Below are positions 8,107 to 15,855 of a stretch of 59,939 bases of DNA, in pieces (the stretch's first letter is position 1; the number at the start of each line of letters is the position of its first letter). Position numbers and translations under genes: made by a program. This DNA comes from Chlamydiota bacterium (GTDB taxonomy: Bacteria; Chlamydiota; Chlamydiia; Chlamydiales; SM23-39). The notes below the pieces were generated by a model. That model did not search any database, had not been told where the DNA came from, and was given only the letters and a program-made list of their open reading frames with translations. The stretch spans positions 1 to 59,939 of the forward strand of contig DAIDHZ010000009.1 of assembly GCA_027451825.1 (NCBI GenBank), given 5' to 3'.

Positions 8107-8448
8107 CTAGCATTTAAAATATTCATTATACCGAAACAACTTGAAGAAGCGGGAATTTGGCAAGGAGGCTCCTTCAAATTTGCATACGGAGCGAGTGACC
8201 ATTGCCGAGAGGCAAGGCACGAGTGAGCATGCGAATTTGGAGGTAAAGCCGACGTCGCCAAAAACCGATTCTTCAAGTTGTTTCGGTATAAATCTTTGAA
8301 TAACTTTCACCCCTCTCTGGCGCCAACTCTCGTCTGTTACAGCACAACAATTCCCGATCTCTCTTCGCCAATCTTTCCACTCTTCAAAACTAAACATATG
8401 AAGATTTGTAGGCAATGCTTCCATATATTCAATCTCTACATAACACAT
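8107..8448 (-). CDS. Small hypothetical protein whose C-terminal half is encoded by a palindromic repeat
   Basis: The ATG at 8448 has a good GGAG site five bases upstream, which supports expression. Roughly the first 55 residues (MCYVEIEYMEALPTNLHMF...) are unique; residues from about RFIPKQLEES onward are translated straight from the 166-bp palindromic element at 8126-8291. The original C-terminus has probably been replaced by repeat-encoded sequence. Unique part not recognised. An alternative reading is a pseudogene truncated by the repeat. Confidence 0.5.
   Translation of the reverse strand: MCYVEIEYMEALPTNLHMFSFEEWKDWRREIGNCCAVTDESWRQRGVKVIQRFIPKQLEESVFGDVGFTSKFACSLVPCLSAMVTRSVCKFEGASLPNSRFFKLFRYNEYFKC
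8126..8291. repeat. Palindromic element, copy A (166 bp, perfect 23-bp inverted ends)
   Basis: The ends are perfect 23-bp inverted repeats (8126-8148 and 8269-8291) starting TTATACCGAAACAAC. Inside are nested stems: a CAAATTTGCAT / ATGCGAATTTG pair and a central TTGCCGAGAGGCAA hairpin. The same architecture, inverted, recurs at 46096-46259, with a divergent copy at 33404-33576 and a remnant at 39832-39889. It has no transposase gene, so it resembles a MITE or Rickettsia-type palindromic element. Confidence 0.92.
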
Positions 8449-8498
8449 AAAATCTCCATATTAAAAATTTATTATAACATTTTAATGTGCATTTGAAT

Positions 8499-9452
8499 TT
8501 ATTTCAATATAGAACTAGAAACAGAATCTTGCATTGGTTTTTTCTTCACATGCTCGTAAATGGACATCGCCTCAGCAATCATTGCTGCCGGGTTATGTAA
8601 TTGAGAAGGGAGCACGATCGTGTTTCCTTCTTTTGCAAGATGTCGAAACGCTTCCATGTATTTTTCAGCGATTTGTAAAGAGGCCGCTTTTTCTCCGCCG
8701 CTATGGGATAAAGCCTCAGCAATTCTCTCGATGCCGCGAGCCGTTGCTTCAGCAAGAATTTGGATCGCCTCCGATTCTCCTCGAGCCCTATGAACACGAT
8801 CAATTTGCATCGCTTCGGAAAGATTGATTTGAGCCTGCTTTTGACCTTCGGATTCATTGATATTGGATTGCCGAATCGCCTCGGACTCTAAAACACGAGC
8901 TCTTTTTTGTCTTTCTGCCGTCATCTGCAATTCCATAGATCTACGAATCTCTTCCGGCATCTTGATATCTTTCGTTTCATAACGAAGACACTGAATCCCC
9001 CAAGAATCTGCTGCCAAATTGATGGCTTCCACAATTTTGGCATTTAACGTCTCTCTTTCCTCAAATGTTTGATCCAAAGGAAGTTTTCCAATTTCTGAGC
9101 GCATCGTTGTTTGCACAAGCTGAATCACGGAAGGAATCGGCTCTTTCACTCCATAAGATGCCGCAATAGGATCGACAATTTTAATATAAACAACTCCATC
9201 CAAAACAACAGTCACATTATCCTGCGTAATGGCCGTCTGCTCAGGGACAAAAATCGCCTCCTCTTTTAAAGAATGGCGATAGGCGATCACATCAATAAAA
9301 GGGATAATCCAATTAAGGCCCGGCTCCAATTTCCTAGAAAACCTTCCAAGTCTTTGAATAATCCATGATTCTTGCTCCGGAACGATATACCCTCCGAAAT
9401 AAAGAAGCAGGCCAACGACAATCGCACTAAAAATTAAAAGTATCATGAACAA
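8499..9452 (-). CDS. SPFH/Band 7 membrane protein (stomatin/paraslipin, QmcA-like)
   Basis: A 317-residue protein with an N-terminal membrane segment (residues 1-20), the SPFH domain (about 20-180, including IVPEQESWIIQRLGRFSRKLEPG) and a long Glu/Ala/Arg-rich coiled coil (about 180-260) ending in a hydrophobic tail. Such proteins oligomerise in the inner membrane and organise microdomains or membrane proteases. No NfeD-type partner is adjacent. Its start overlaps the end of the ComF-like gene by 26 bp. Confidence 0.88.
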   Translation of the reverse strand: MFMILLIFSAIVVGLLLYFGGYIVPEQESWIIQRLGRFSRKLEPGLNWIIPFIDVIAYRHSLKEEAIFVPEQTAITQDNVTVVLDGVVYIKIVDPIAASYGVKEPIPSVIQLVQTTMRSEIGKLPLDQTFEERETLNAKIVEAINLAADSWGIQCLRYETKDIKMPEEIRRSMELQMTAERQKRARVLESEAIRQSNINESEGQKQAQINLSEAMQIDRVHRARGESEAIQILAEATARGIERIAEALSHSGGEKAASLQIAEKYMEAFRHLAKEGNTIVLPSQLHNPAAMIAEAMSIYEHVKKKPMQDSVSSSILK

Positions 9453-9987
9453 ACAAACTTAATAGATATCCTCTTTTTGGGAAAGTAGATGCAAGAGATT
9501 GCACCATTTTTCTTTGATCTTCCAATCCACTTCCTCGATCTAAAATCAAAAGCACAAGATCTTCTTCTATTTTTTCAACATCCGAAAAAAGATACGATTT
9601 CAGAAAAAGACAAGGCTTTTCTATTTTTTCTGAAAACTGCAGAGCTATTTTTTCCATTGTAGGCGCTGCAATGACAAGATCCGGCATCTGCCAATCTAAA
9701 CGCGCCCATCCGCAAATAAGAAAAGATACAATCACGTCTTCATTCTGTTTGACCAAATAAAATGCAGAAGGAAAAGACTCAAAAAGAAATGCTTTAGTAA
9801 AGACCATCAAAGGCGTTTTTCGACACCGAAAACAAAGACCTTCACTTTCTTCAAAACAATGAGGACATCGGGACATCGGATCCACAATGGTTGCCATCTC
9901 CCAACACGCATCACAAAATGGTTTTTTCTCAAATTTCTGCTTGCAAATCACGCAAAGAGGTGGGAAAAACAGATCCAAAAAACTCAA
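9427..9987 (-). CDS. ComF-like protein with degenerate phosphoribosyltransferase domain
   Basis: The 186-residue protein has the ComF N-terminal double zinc ribbon: Cys pairs at 12/15, 25/28, 41/44 and 52/55. The C-terminal half follows the phosphoribosyltransferase fold, but the PRPP loop, normally DDVxTTG, reads VLLILDRGSG (145-154), so PRPP binding is probably lost. ComF proteins help with DNA uptake and recombination. Its 5' end overlaps the end of the large AsmA-like gene by 4 bp (ATGA), so translation is coupled. Confidence 0.75.
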   Translation of the reverse strand: MSFLDLFFPPLCVICKQKFEKKPFCDACWEMATIVDPMSRCPHCFEESEGLCFRCRKTPLMVFTKAFLFESFPSAFYLVKQNEDVIVSFLICGWARLDWQMPDLVIAAPTMEKIALQFSEKIEKPCLFLKSYLFSDVEKIEEDLVLLILDRGSGLEDQRKMVQSLASTFPKRGYLLSLFVHDTFNF

Positions 9988-12900
9988 AGATCAAATCCCA
10001 AAAAACGTTTTTTACTTTGAAGATGAAACTCAGGCTTTCCCAAGGTACCCGTTATAGAAATCAAAAAAGCCTCTGTAAATTTAAAAAGAACAAACTGTTT
10101 CATCTTGATCAAAATATTCAAATTCCAATCCAAATCCACAGTCGGACAATCTTCGGTATTCACCAAGAAAAATTCAGATCTCGCATTCTCGCTATATGCA
10201 TCTACAAGTTCTGTCAAATGAAATTTCCCTTGTTTTAATTCATATCGAAGCGTGCCTCGCACAGGAACCAAAAGATCAAAATCCAATCCCACAATCCGAC
10301 TGAGTAAATTCGACGGAAGCTCTAAAATCGACTCTCCTCTTTTATATGAATTAATAAAATGAAGATCTCCTTTTGCTGCATACGTTTTACTATCATCCAA
10401 AAACCCATGAAAGTTCTCTATTTTCAGCTGACGAATCACTAAAGGATTGGCGGGTTTTTCTACCTTTCTATCCCCTTCTTGAAGAAGAGAAGGTCTTAAT
10501 TCCGAGATGAAAAGATGCGGCATTTCAATCGTCCAAGGATCCTCTTTTGTCCCTTTGGCAACAATTCGATCAATCTTCAAGCTCCCTGCCAAGTCACTCA
10601 CCTTCAAATCAGAAATCACAACATGTTCTGGAGAAATATCGATCTGAGCCAAAAGAGTTTTAAATTGAAAACTAAAAAGCTCCAAATCTTTTCCGCTTAA
10701 AATACCCTGAAAATAAAACCCTTCTCGAAGGATCTGCATTTTTCCCATGAGCTCATAACCATCCCCCATTTTCAATTCTTCAAACACTTTAACAACAGAA
10801 GACGGCAAAAATTGAGAAAGAACATGACAATTCACATCGGCTCTTCCAATCAAAAAATCCCCTTGTTCATGAAAGGAAATCTCCATCCCTAAAAAACGCC
10901 CCTCAATCGATTGAATATGTAAAGAATCATCAAAAAAACCCTCGATCACGAGCTCTTTCTGAACAATCACCGATCCTTTTAAGACATGTCCCAATGAAAG
11001 CTCGCATTCTATAGGAATCCAAGAAGATCCATTCGCCACATCGCAAGAAAAACGGCATTCCATCTGATATAAATTCAAAGATAAATTCTGCACATGATAC
11101 ACATCGTCATAAATAGGAATCAGACCTTCTTTCATGACACATAAAATCGAAGAAAAATCCAACGTAGTTTCAATATCTGCTTCAAAGTGAAGGTCTTTTT
11201 TCAAAGAGAAAAGAAACGTCTTTAAAGGAACAGAAGCACTTTCAAAAGAAGAATGCTCCTGAAGACTTCCCACATTGGATTGGCATAAACAATCATCGAG
11301 CCTTAAAGTAGAATTTTGAAAATCAAAATAAACCAAAGATGCCTTAGAGTACAATAAAGGCAATCCATTTTGAAGATCAATAAAAGCAACATTCATTCCT
11401 CGAACAAAAAGACCTTGCTCTGAATGGATCATCACATGCAAAGGATCCTGATTTTCAAAACACCATCCATCGAAATGCATTAAAGAAGGAATCAAATCAA
11501 AATCTGCCTGAATCTCTCCTTGACACTTGATCGTTCCTTCGCCTTGCAATTTTCCCTCCGAAATCCAAGGAATAAAAGCATGAACATTCATTTCCATTGC
11601 ATCCAAACGAACATCCCAATTCTGAAGCGAAGCAAAGCGGGCCGTCGTCACACAAGAAATATGATTTTTCCAATGAACACTGCCTTCCGTTAAAAAAATG
11701 CCTTTTTTGGAAAGAGCAACACTCCCATCCAAAGAAAAATCACCCATCTCTCCTTTGTAGCGCCAAAGAGAATCTCGATAAGAAATCTTCAAATACTCTT
11801 TTATACTATCTGTAAACAAAGAAATTTCAGTTCCTAAAAAACAATCATATTCTATTTGGAAAGTGCAGTCGTTCTCAATAAAGGGTCCTGACAGCTTCAT
11901 TTTTGAAAAAAAAGGCAAAATACGTTCATTTAAAAACGCCTTCGGCAAACAAAACTGCAAAGAGCCTTTTTGCAATCCTTCTTTCGTACATAAACAAGAG
12001 CCTTTGGAAACATGAGACCCGAGACAAAAACTTCTCTCTTCATCCACATTCAAACAACCCTTTTTGGAAGACCCCGTAAGGCGAAGCAAACTCAAATGGT
12101 CTTGCTCTAAACGAAGATCAAAAACACCATCCGTTTCCACAATCGGACAGTAGATAGAAAATATAGAACCAATATCTAAAAGTCCTTTCACATGATACAA
12201 AGAAACTTTCTCTAAACTTGCCTCCATTTCCAAGGAAAAATCAGAAAGAGAAAGTGAGAAAATATGAAACTTCCCCTGATTTACAGCAAAAGAAAGAGTC
12301 TCTTCCCATTTGCCGGAAAACAAAAACTCTCCATCCATTTCTCCTAAAAGAGAGCAACTACCATGAAAAGAAGAGGAATCTCCCACAAAATCGCAAATCG
12401 CTTGCCACTCATTGCCTTTTAAAGAAAAAAGCCCCTCTTTTTTTGCTGCATTTCCTTCCGCTTGCCACAAAATCTCTGTTTTTTGATGAAGAAGTCTTCC
12501 TCCGTTCAAGAAATACATTCCCTCTTTGAAAAGCGCTCTTTCACAAAAAAGAGAATCTCCATCCATTGAAAAGTGGACATTTTTAAGATCAAAATCCAAC
12601 ACATCCCATGTGATCAAAGAACCTCTTTCCCAAATGAAACGAAATGCGCCATCCATAACCGCTTGATGTAGAACCAGAGGTCTTTTCCATTTTCTAGAGA
12701 TCAACTGCGCAATATCTTGAAAAATGGGCGCATTCTCTTGAATCGCTAAATGAACTTGCAAATCAGACACGTAAGTCTCTTTTTCTTCTCTAGCTTGGAA
12801 AAAAAAAGAGGTTTCTCCATACCGAATCAAAGACTCAAGCCAGCTCTTTTCAAGACTCTGGTACACACCCTTGCCTGAAAGAGAAATCGGTTCGCTACCT

Positions 12901-13754
12901 ACTCTTCCCAAAATATTCCAACGAGCGCCTAAAGAGCCATGAATACCAAAATCTCCTTTCAAATCACAAATTTGGGAATTCTCAAAGCAAATTTTACCTT
13001 GCAAAAGCTTTGCTCTCATCTCCCCGTCTAAAAAGGTTTTCAAGAAAACATCAAAATCCAAAAAAGCAAATATGTTTTCTAAAGAACGGCCATCCCAATC
13101 CAAACTCAAAGAAACATCTTGCAAAAGATCAGAAACTTGAAGACGAGAAACATCCAAATGACATTGACTGGCAAAAGAGCCTTTTTCATCTTGAAATCCC
13201 GTGATTTTCCCTTGAATACAAGAACTCCAAGGATTGCCTAAAAAAGAAAGATCCACATTTTCTAATACAAAAGTCCAAAAAGGATGAATACCTAAGCCAA
13301 CATCAAAAGAAACTCTCGATCCATTGTCTTTAATACCGAAAGATCCAACTACTTTTTCTTCCTGCACTTCTAAAGACACTTGAGAAAAAGTCCATCCAAA
13401 GCATTGAAGCTCTCCATCCGAAATGACCATCTTCCAAGGAAAAGAAAATCCTTCCCCCTTCCCAATGCTCGATACATCAATGAAAGGCTTTTCTAAAAAA
13501 AGCTGATGCTCTTGCAAAGAGATGATCATTTTAGGAGCAACCACACGAGCATCTAAGCCTAGATCAAGCGTCCCATTTTCGATCACAATCTGACGTTTTT
13601 GCCAGCTTAAAGAATCATAAGAAAAATGCCAGCCTTTCGATAAAAAAAGATAGGTCCTAAGGCAAAAAAAAGATCCTTGTAAAATGAGCTGTTTTCCAAA
13701 GAAGACCATTCCCAAAAGAATAAAAAAAACAACACTCCATTTGCGAATCGACAT
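9984..13754 (-). CDS. Large AsmA-like/TamB-YhdP-type envelope protein
   Basis: A 1256-residue protein with one N-terminal membrane anchor (about 9-31) and an otherwise soluble, strand-rich body. The last 150 residues follow the pattern of AsmA-like C-terminal domains, ending in the hallmark ISITGTLGKPEFHLQ. Members of this superfamily bridge inner and outer membranes and move phospholipids through a hydrophobic groove; this gene is the size of YhdP or TamB. The assignment rests on overall architecture and the terminal motif, not on strong sequence identity. It is first in an operon with the ComF-like and SPFH genes. Confidence 0.65.
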   Translation of the reverse strand: MSIRKWSVVFFILLGMVFFGKQLILQGSFFCLRTYLFLSKGWHFSYDSLSWQKRQIVIENGTLDLGLDARVVAPKMIISLQEHQLFLEKPFIDVSSIGKGEGFSFPWKMVISDGELQCFGWTFSQVSLEVQEEKVVGSFGIKDNGSRVSFDVGLGIHPFWTFVLENVDLSFLGNPWSSCIQGKITGFQDEKGSFASQCHLDVSRLQVSDLLQDVSLSLDWDGRSLENIFAFLDFDVFLKTFLDGEMRAKLLQGKICFENSQICDLKGDFGIHGSLGARWNILGRVGSEPISLSGKGVYQSLEKSWLESLIRYGETSFFFQAREEKETYVSDLQVHLAIQENAPIFQDIAQLISRKWKRPLVLHQAVMDGAFRFIWERGSLITWDVLDFDLKNVHFSMDGDSLFCERALFKEGMYFLNGGRLLHQKTEILWQAEGNAAKKEGLFSLKGNEWQAICDFVGDSSSFHGSCSLLGEMDGEFLFSGKWEETLSFAVNQGKFHIFSLSLSDFSLEMEASLEKVSLYHVKGLLDIGSIFSIYCPIVETDGVFDLRLEQDHLSLLRLTGSSKKGCLNVDEERSFCLGSHVSKGSCLCTKEGLQKGSLQFCLPKAFLNERILPFFSKMKLSGPFIENDCTFQIEYDCFLGTEISLFTDSIKEYLKISYRDSLWRYKGEMGDFSLDGSVALSKKGIFLTEGSVHWKNHISCVTTARFASLQNWDVRLDAMEMNVHAFIPWISEGKLQGEGTIKCQGEIQADFDLIPSLMHFDGWCFENQDPLHVMIHSEQGLFVRGMNVAFIDLQNGLPLLYSKASLVYFDFQNSTLRLDDCLCQSNVGSLQEHSSFESASVPLKTFLFSLKKDLHFEADIETTLDFSSILCVMKEGLIPIYDDVYHVQNLSLNLYQMECRFSCDVANGSSWIPIECELSLGHVLKGSVIVQKELVIEGFFDDSLHIQSIEGRFLGMEISFHEQGDFLIGRADVNCHVLSQFLPSSVVKVFEELKMGDGYELMGKMQILREGFYFQGILSGKDLELFSFQFKTLLAQIDISPEHVVISDLKVSDLAGSLKIDRIVAKGTKEDPWTIEMPHLFISELRPSLLQEGDRKVEKPANPLVIRQLKIENFHGFLDDSKTYAAKGDLHFINSYKRGESILELPSNLLSRIVGLDFDLLVPVRGTLRYELKQGKFHLTELVDAYSENARSEFFLVNTEDCPTVDLDWNLNILIKMKQFVLFKFTEAFLISITGTLGKPEFHLQSKKRFLGFDL

Positions 13755-13912
13755 GCGAAAGCCCTACTCTAGAAAACAAACTTAAACGACTCCATTCAAG
13801 AGCATGGATCTATGGTCATTTTTAGTCTATGAAAATGTCAATCGAAGAAGGACAAAATGACAGATAATCAAGAATTCTTTACAATATCTTTAAACATAAA
13901 AAACCATCTCCA

Positions 13913-14803
13913 ATGACTTCTGTTCATACACCTCCAAGCAATCCACCCCTCTCTCGATTAAAACGATGCCAACGCATCTCCTTGTTTACACGCCCATTAT
14001 CCCCAGAATCATTATCCCCGGAACAAGAACGGTGGAAAACAATACAAACAATCACACAAACAAAGCTCATTCCTCAAGCAGCAGAAGGCGGTGCAAGAAT
14101 CTTCGAACATAATGAAGAAGTCGGATATTTCTCAAATGGTCCTTCCACAATTTTACGAGGGCCCTCTCAAAACCCCATAGCACATCAAGTTGCCAAACAA
14201 TGGTCAAGATATGAAATCATAGCAACGGGAGCGCCTGCCTCTCTTCCTTCAGGGAAACTCATCAAAGAGGCTCTTCGAGAAGGCGACGTCATCATCGACT
14301 TGAGACACTCTCAAGAAATCACCCCCGCACAACTTGAAGCCTATTCTCCCATTCTCAATGATTCTCAAACATTAAACGATCAGGCTCCTATACGAAATCA
14401 AATACAAGCCCCGTGCTTACGCTACGAAGTCACTCACTGGAAAGATAAATCTTCGATTCCTCTGACCGATCTTCAAAAACTTGTCTCTCTCATTGAAGAA
14501 GTCATGACAAAACGACGCGAACATTTTCCTCAACCACGGCTATGGGTTCATTGCCAAGGAGGCGTTGGACGCACAGGAACTCTTGTGACAGCTCTTGTCT
14601 TACAACAAATTTTCACAAATCAATCCCCACAAAAAAGAAACCAACAAGAATGGCCGGACATTTTGAAAGAAACCATTCTCTCTATGAGAGAAGAAAGAAG
14701 CTCTTGGTTTGTCCATACGGAGGAACAATTTCAACTTCTCTCTCAATACGCCTCTTTTCTAGAAAGAGCCGCCAATTCATCCACATCTGATAACTCAAGC
14801 TGA
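13913..14803 (+). CDS. Protein tyrosine phosphatase-like protein, candidate secreted effector
   Basis: The 296-residue protein has the cysteine-phosphatase P-loop HCQGGVGRTGT, with nucleophile Cys214 and phosphate-binding Arg220 (C-x5-R). Upstream, HWKDK places Asp178 where the WPD-loop general acid is expected. Residues 1-60 are Pro/Ser/Thr-rich and disordered, as in many type III secreted proteins. Size and loop suggest a eukaryotic-like PTP, of the kind pathogens deliver to remove phosphotyrosine signals. Delivery is inferred. Its 3' end overlaps the convergent gcvH by 61 bp. Confidence 0.82.
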   Translation: MTSVHTPPSNPPLSRLKRCQRISLFTRPLSPESLSPEQERWKTIQTITQTKLIPQAAEGGARIFEHNEEVGYFSNGPSTILRGPSQNPIAHQVAKQWSRYEIIATGAPASLPSGKLIKEALREGDVIIDLRHSQEITPAQLEAYSPILNDSQTLNDQAPIRNQIQAPCLRYEVTHWKDKSSIPLTDLQKLVSLIEEVMTKRREHFPQPRLWVHCQGGVGRTGTLVTALVLQQIFTNQSPQKRNQQEWPDILKETILSMREERSSWFVHTEEQFQLLSQYASFLERAANSSTSDNSS

Positions 14804-15090
14804 AAGAGCCATCCATTTTTTTCTGAGTTGATGAGTCCAGGATTCAAAGACAGATCTTCATTCACCTTGATCACTTGTCCAGAAACGGGAGAATCAATAT
14901 CAATCGCTGCTTTTGTCGATTCCAAAACGCACGCAACATCGCCTTTTTTCAAGGTTTGACCAACCTTTGGCAAATCTACGTAGACGATATCTCCCAATTC
15001 TTTTTGAGCTTTGGCTGTAATACCAACCGTCCCGATACCTTCATCCACAAGAATCCATTCATGAGATGCCGTAGAATACATCGAAGACAT
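14743..15090 (-). CDS. gcvH: Glycine cleavage system H protein (lipoyl carrier)
   Basis: A 115-residue lipoyl-domain protein with the lipoylation motif ESTKAAIDID (Lys60) and the typical GWLFQLEL segment. The chosen ATG at 15090 has AAGGA upstream; the frame is open further 5', inside the previous gene. As far as I know other chlamydiae have only H and no P or T protein, so it probably does not cleave glycine. It may be a lipoate relay or a macrodomain-linked carrier. The lipoate ligase at 19734-20444 is a plausible partner. It lies 2 bp after a CT283-like gene. Confidence 0.92.
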   Translation of the reverse strand: MSSMYSTASHEWILVDEGIGTVGITAKAQKELGDIVYVDLPKVGQTLKKGDVACVLESTKAAIDIDSPVSGQVIKVNEDLSLNPGLINSEKNGWLFQLELSDVDELAALSRKEAY

Positions 15091-15092
15091 TT

Positions 15093-15728
15093 TTATTCCT
15101 TTTGTAATTTTAGAGTGCCCCAAGCCGCCGGATGCTGTTCAATCACATATTCTTCGGAAGAGACAGCAAAATGTTGAGGAAGAGCTCCAAAACGATTCAC
15201 TCGGTAGGTAAATCCAATTCGAGAAAAACTCAAAGGGTCATATCCATATAAACAATGAGATGGGATTTCTATCGATAATGAATAAGAATCCTCATTCATA
15301 TGAGGTATCACAACAAGATCTTCAGGATGACATAAAGGATGCATATCATCGCTTCGAAACCGAGTGACCTCGCGTCCATAAAAGTTTTGTACAAGAACAG
15401 GAAAAAAGACAAAATGATGACAAAACTTAGAAATCACACCTTTTGTTTTCAAGTCACGAGTATCTAAAAAAATCTCAATGCTATCTCCCTTTCGAAAATC
15501 ATCCATAATTTTTTGAAAAGGAACATTGACCTCAAAATGAAACGCAATTTTCTCTACATTCCATCCTACATATACATCACAAAAAGAAGATTCCCCCAAA
15601 AGATCTGAAGTCGAAGGAAGAAGATACTCTTTTTCAGGTTTTAGACGATCTCGAATATAAAAACAATCTGAAGAGACTCCAAAAAACTGGACAGGAGAAA
15701 AAGCTGGTAAATCATCAAAAAAACTCAT
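15093..15728 (-). CDS. Conserved chlamydial protein, CT283-like, CBM9-type beta fold
   Basis: A 211-residue protein. The second of two nearby Met codons (15728) is chosen because AAAGG lies six bases before it. The pattern DSIEIFLDTRD followed by CHHFVFFP and a late IGFTYRVNRFGALPQHFA resembles carbohydrate-binding module 9-like domains of unknown function. No signal peptide is seen. It precedes gcvH by 2 bp, the same pairing (CT283-gcvH) I remember for C. trachomatis. A functional link to lipoyl carrier chemistry is possible but unproven. Confidence 0.6.
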   Translation of the reverse strand: MSFFDDLPAFSPVQFFGVSSDCFYIRDRLKPEKEYLLPSTSDLLGESSFCDVYVGWNVEKIAFHFEVNVPFQKIMDDFRKGDSIEIFLDTRDLKTKGVISKFCHHFVFFPVLVQNFYGREVTRFRSDDMHPLCHPEDLVVIPHMNEDSYSLSIEIPSHCLYGYDPLSFSRIGFTYRVNRFGALPQHFAVSSEEYVIEQHPAAWGTLKLQKE

Positions 15729-15855
15729 AATCATCCTTTAGAGCCAATTACAAAACTCATTTATGTTAAAATCGCCTTTTTGAGGCCATTTAAGTTCACT
15801 CTCCTCAAAACCATCGATTTTTCCAGGCAAAGCAGCTTTGCAATTGGCTCTTTAC

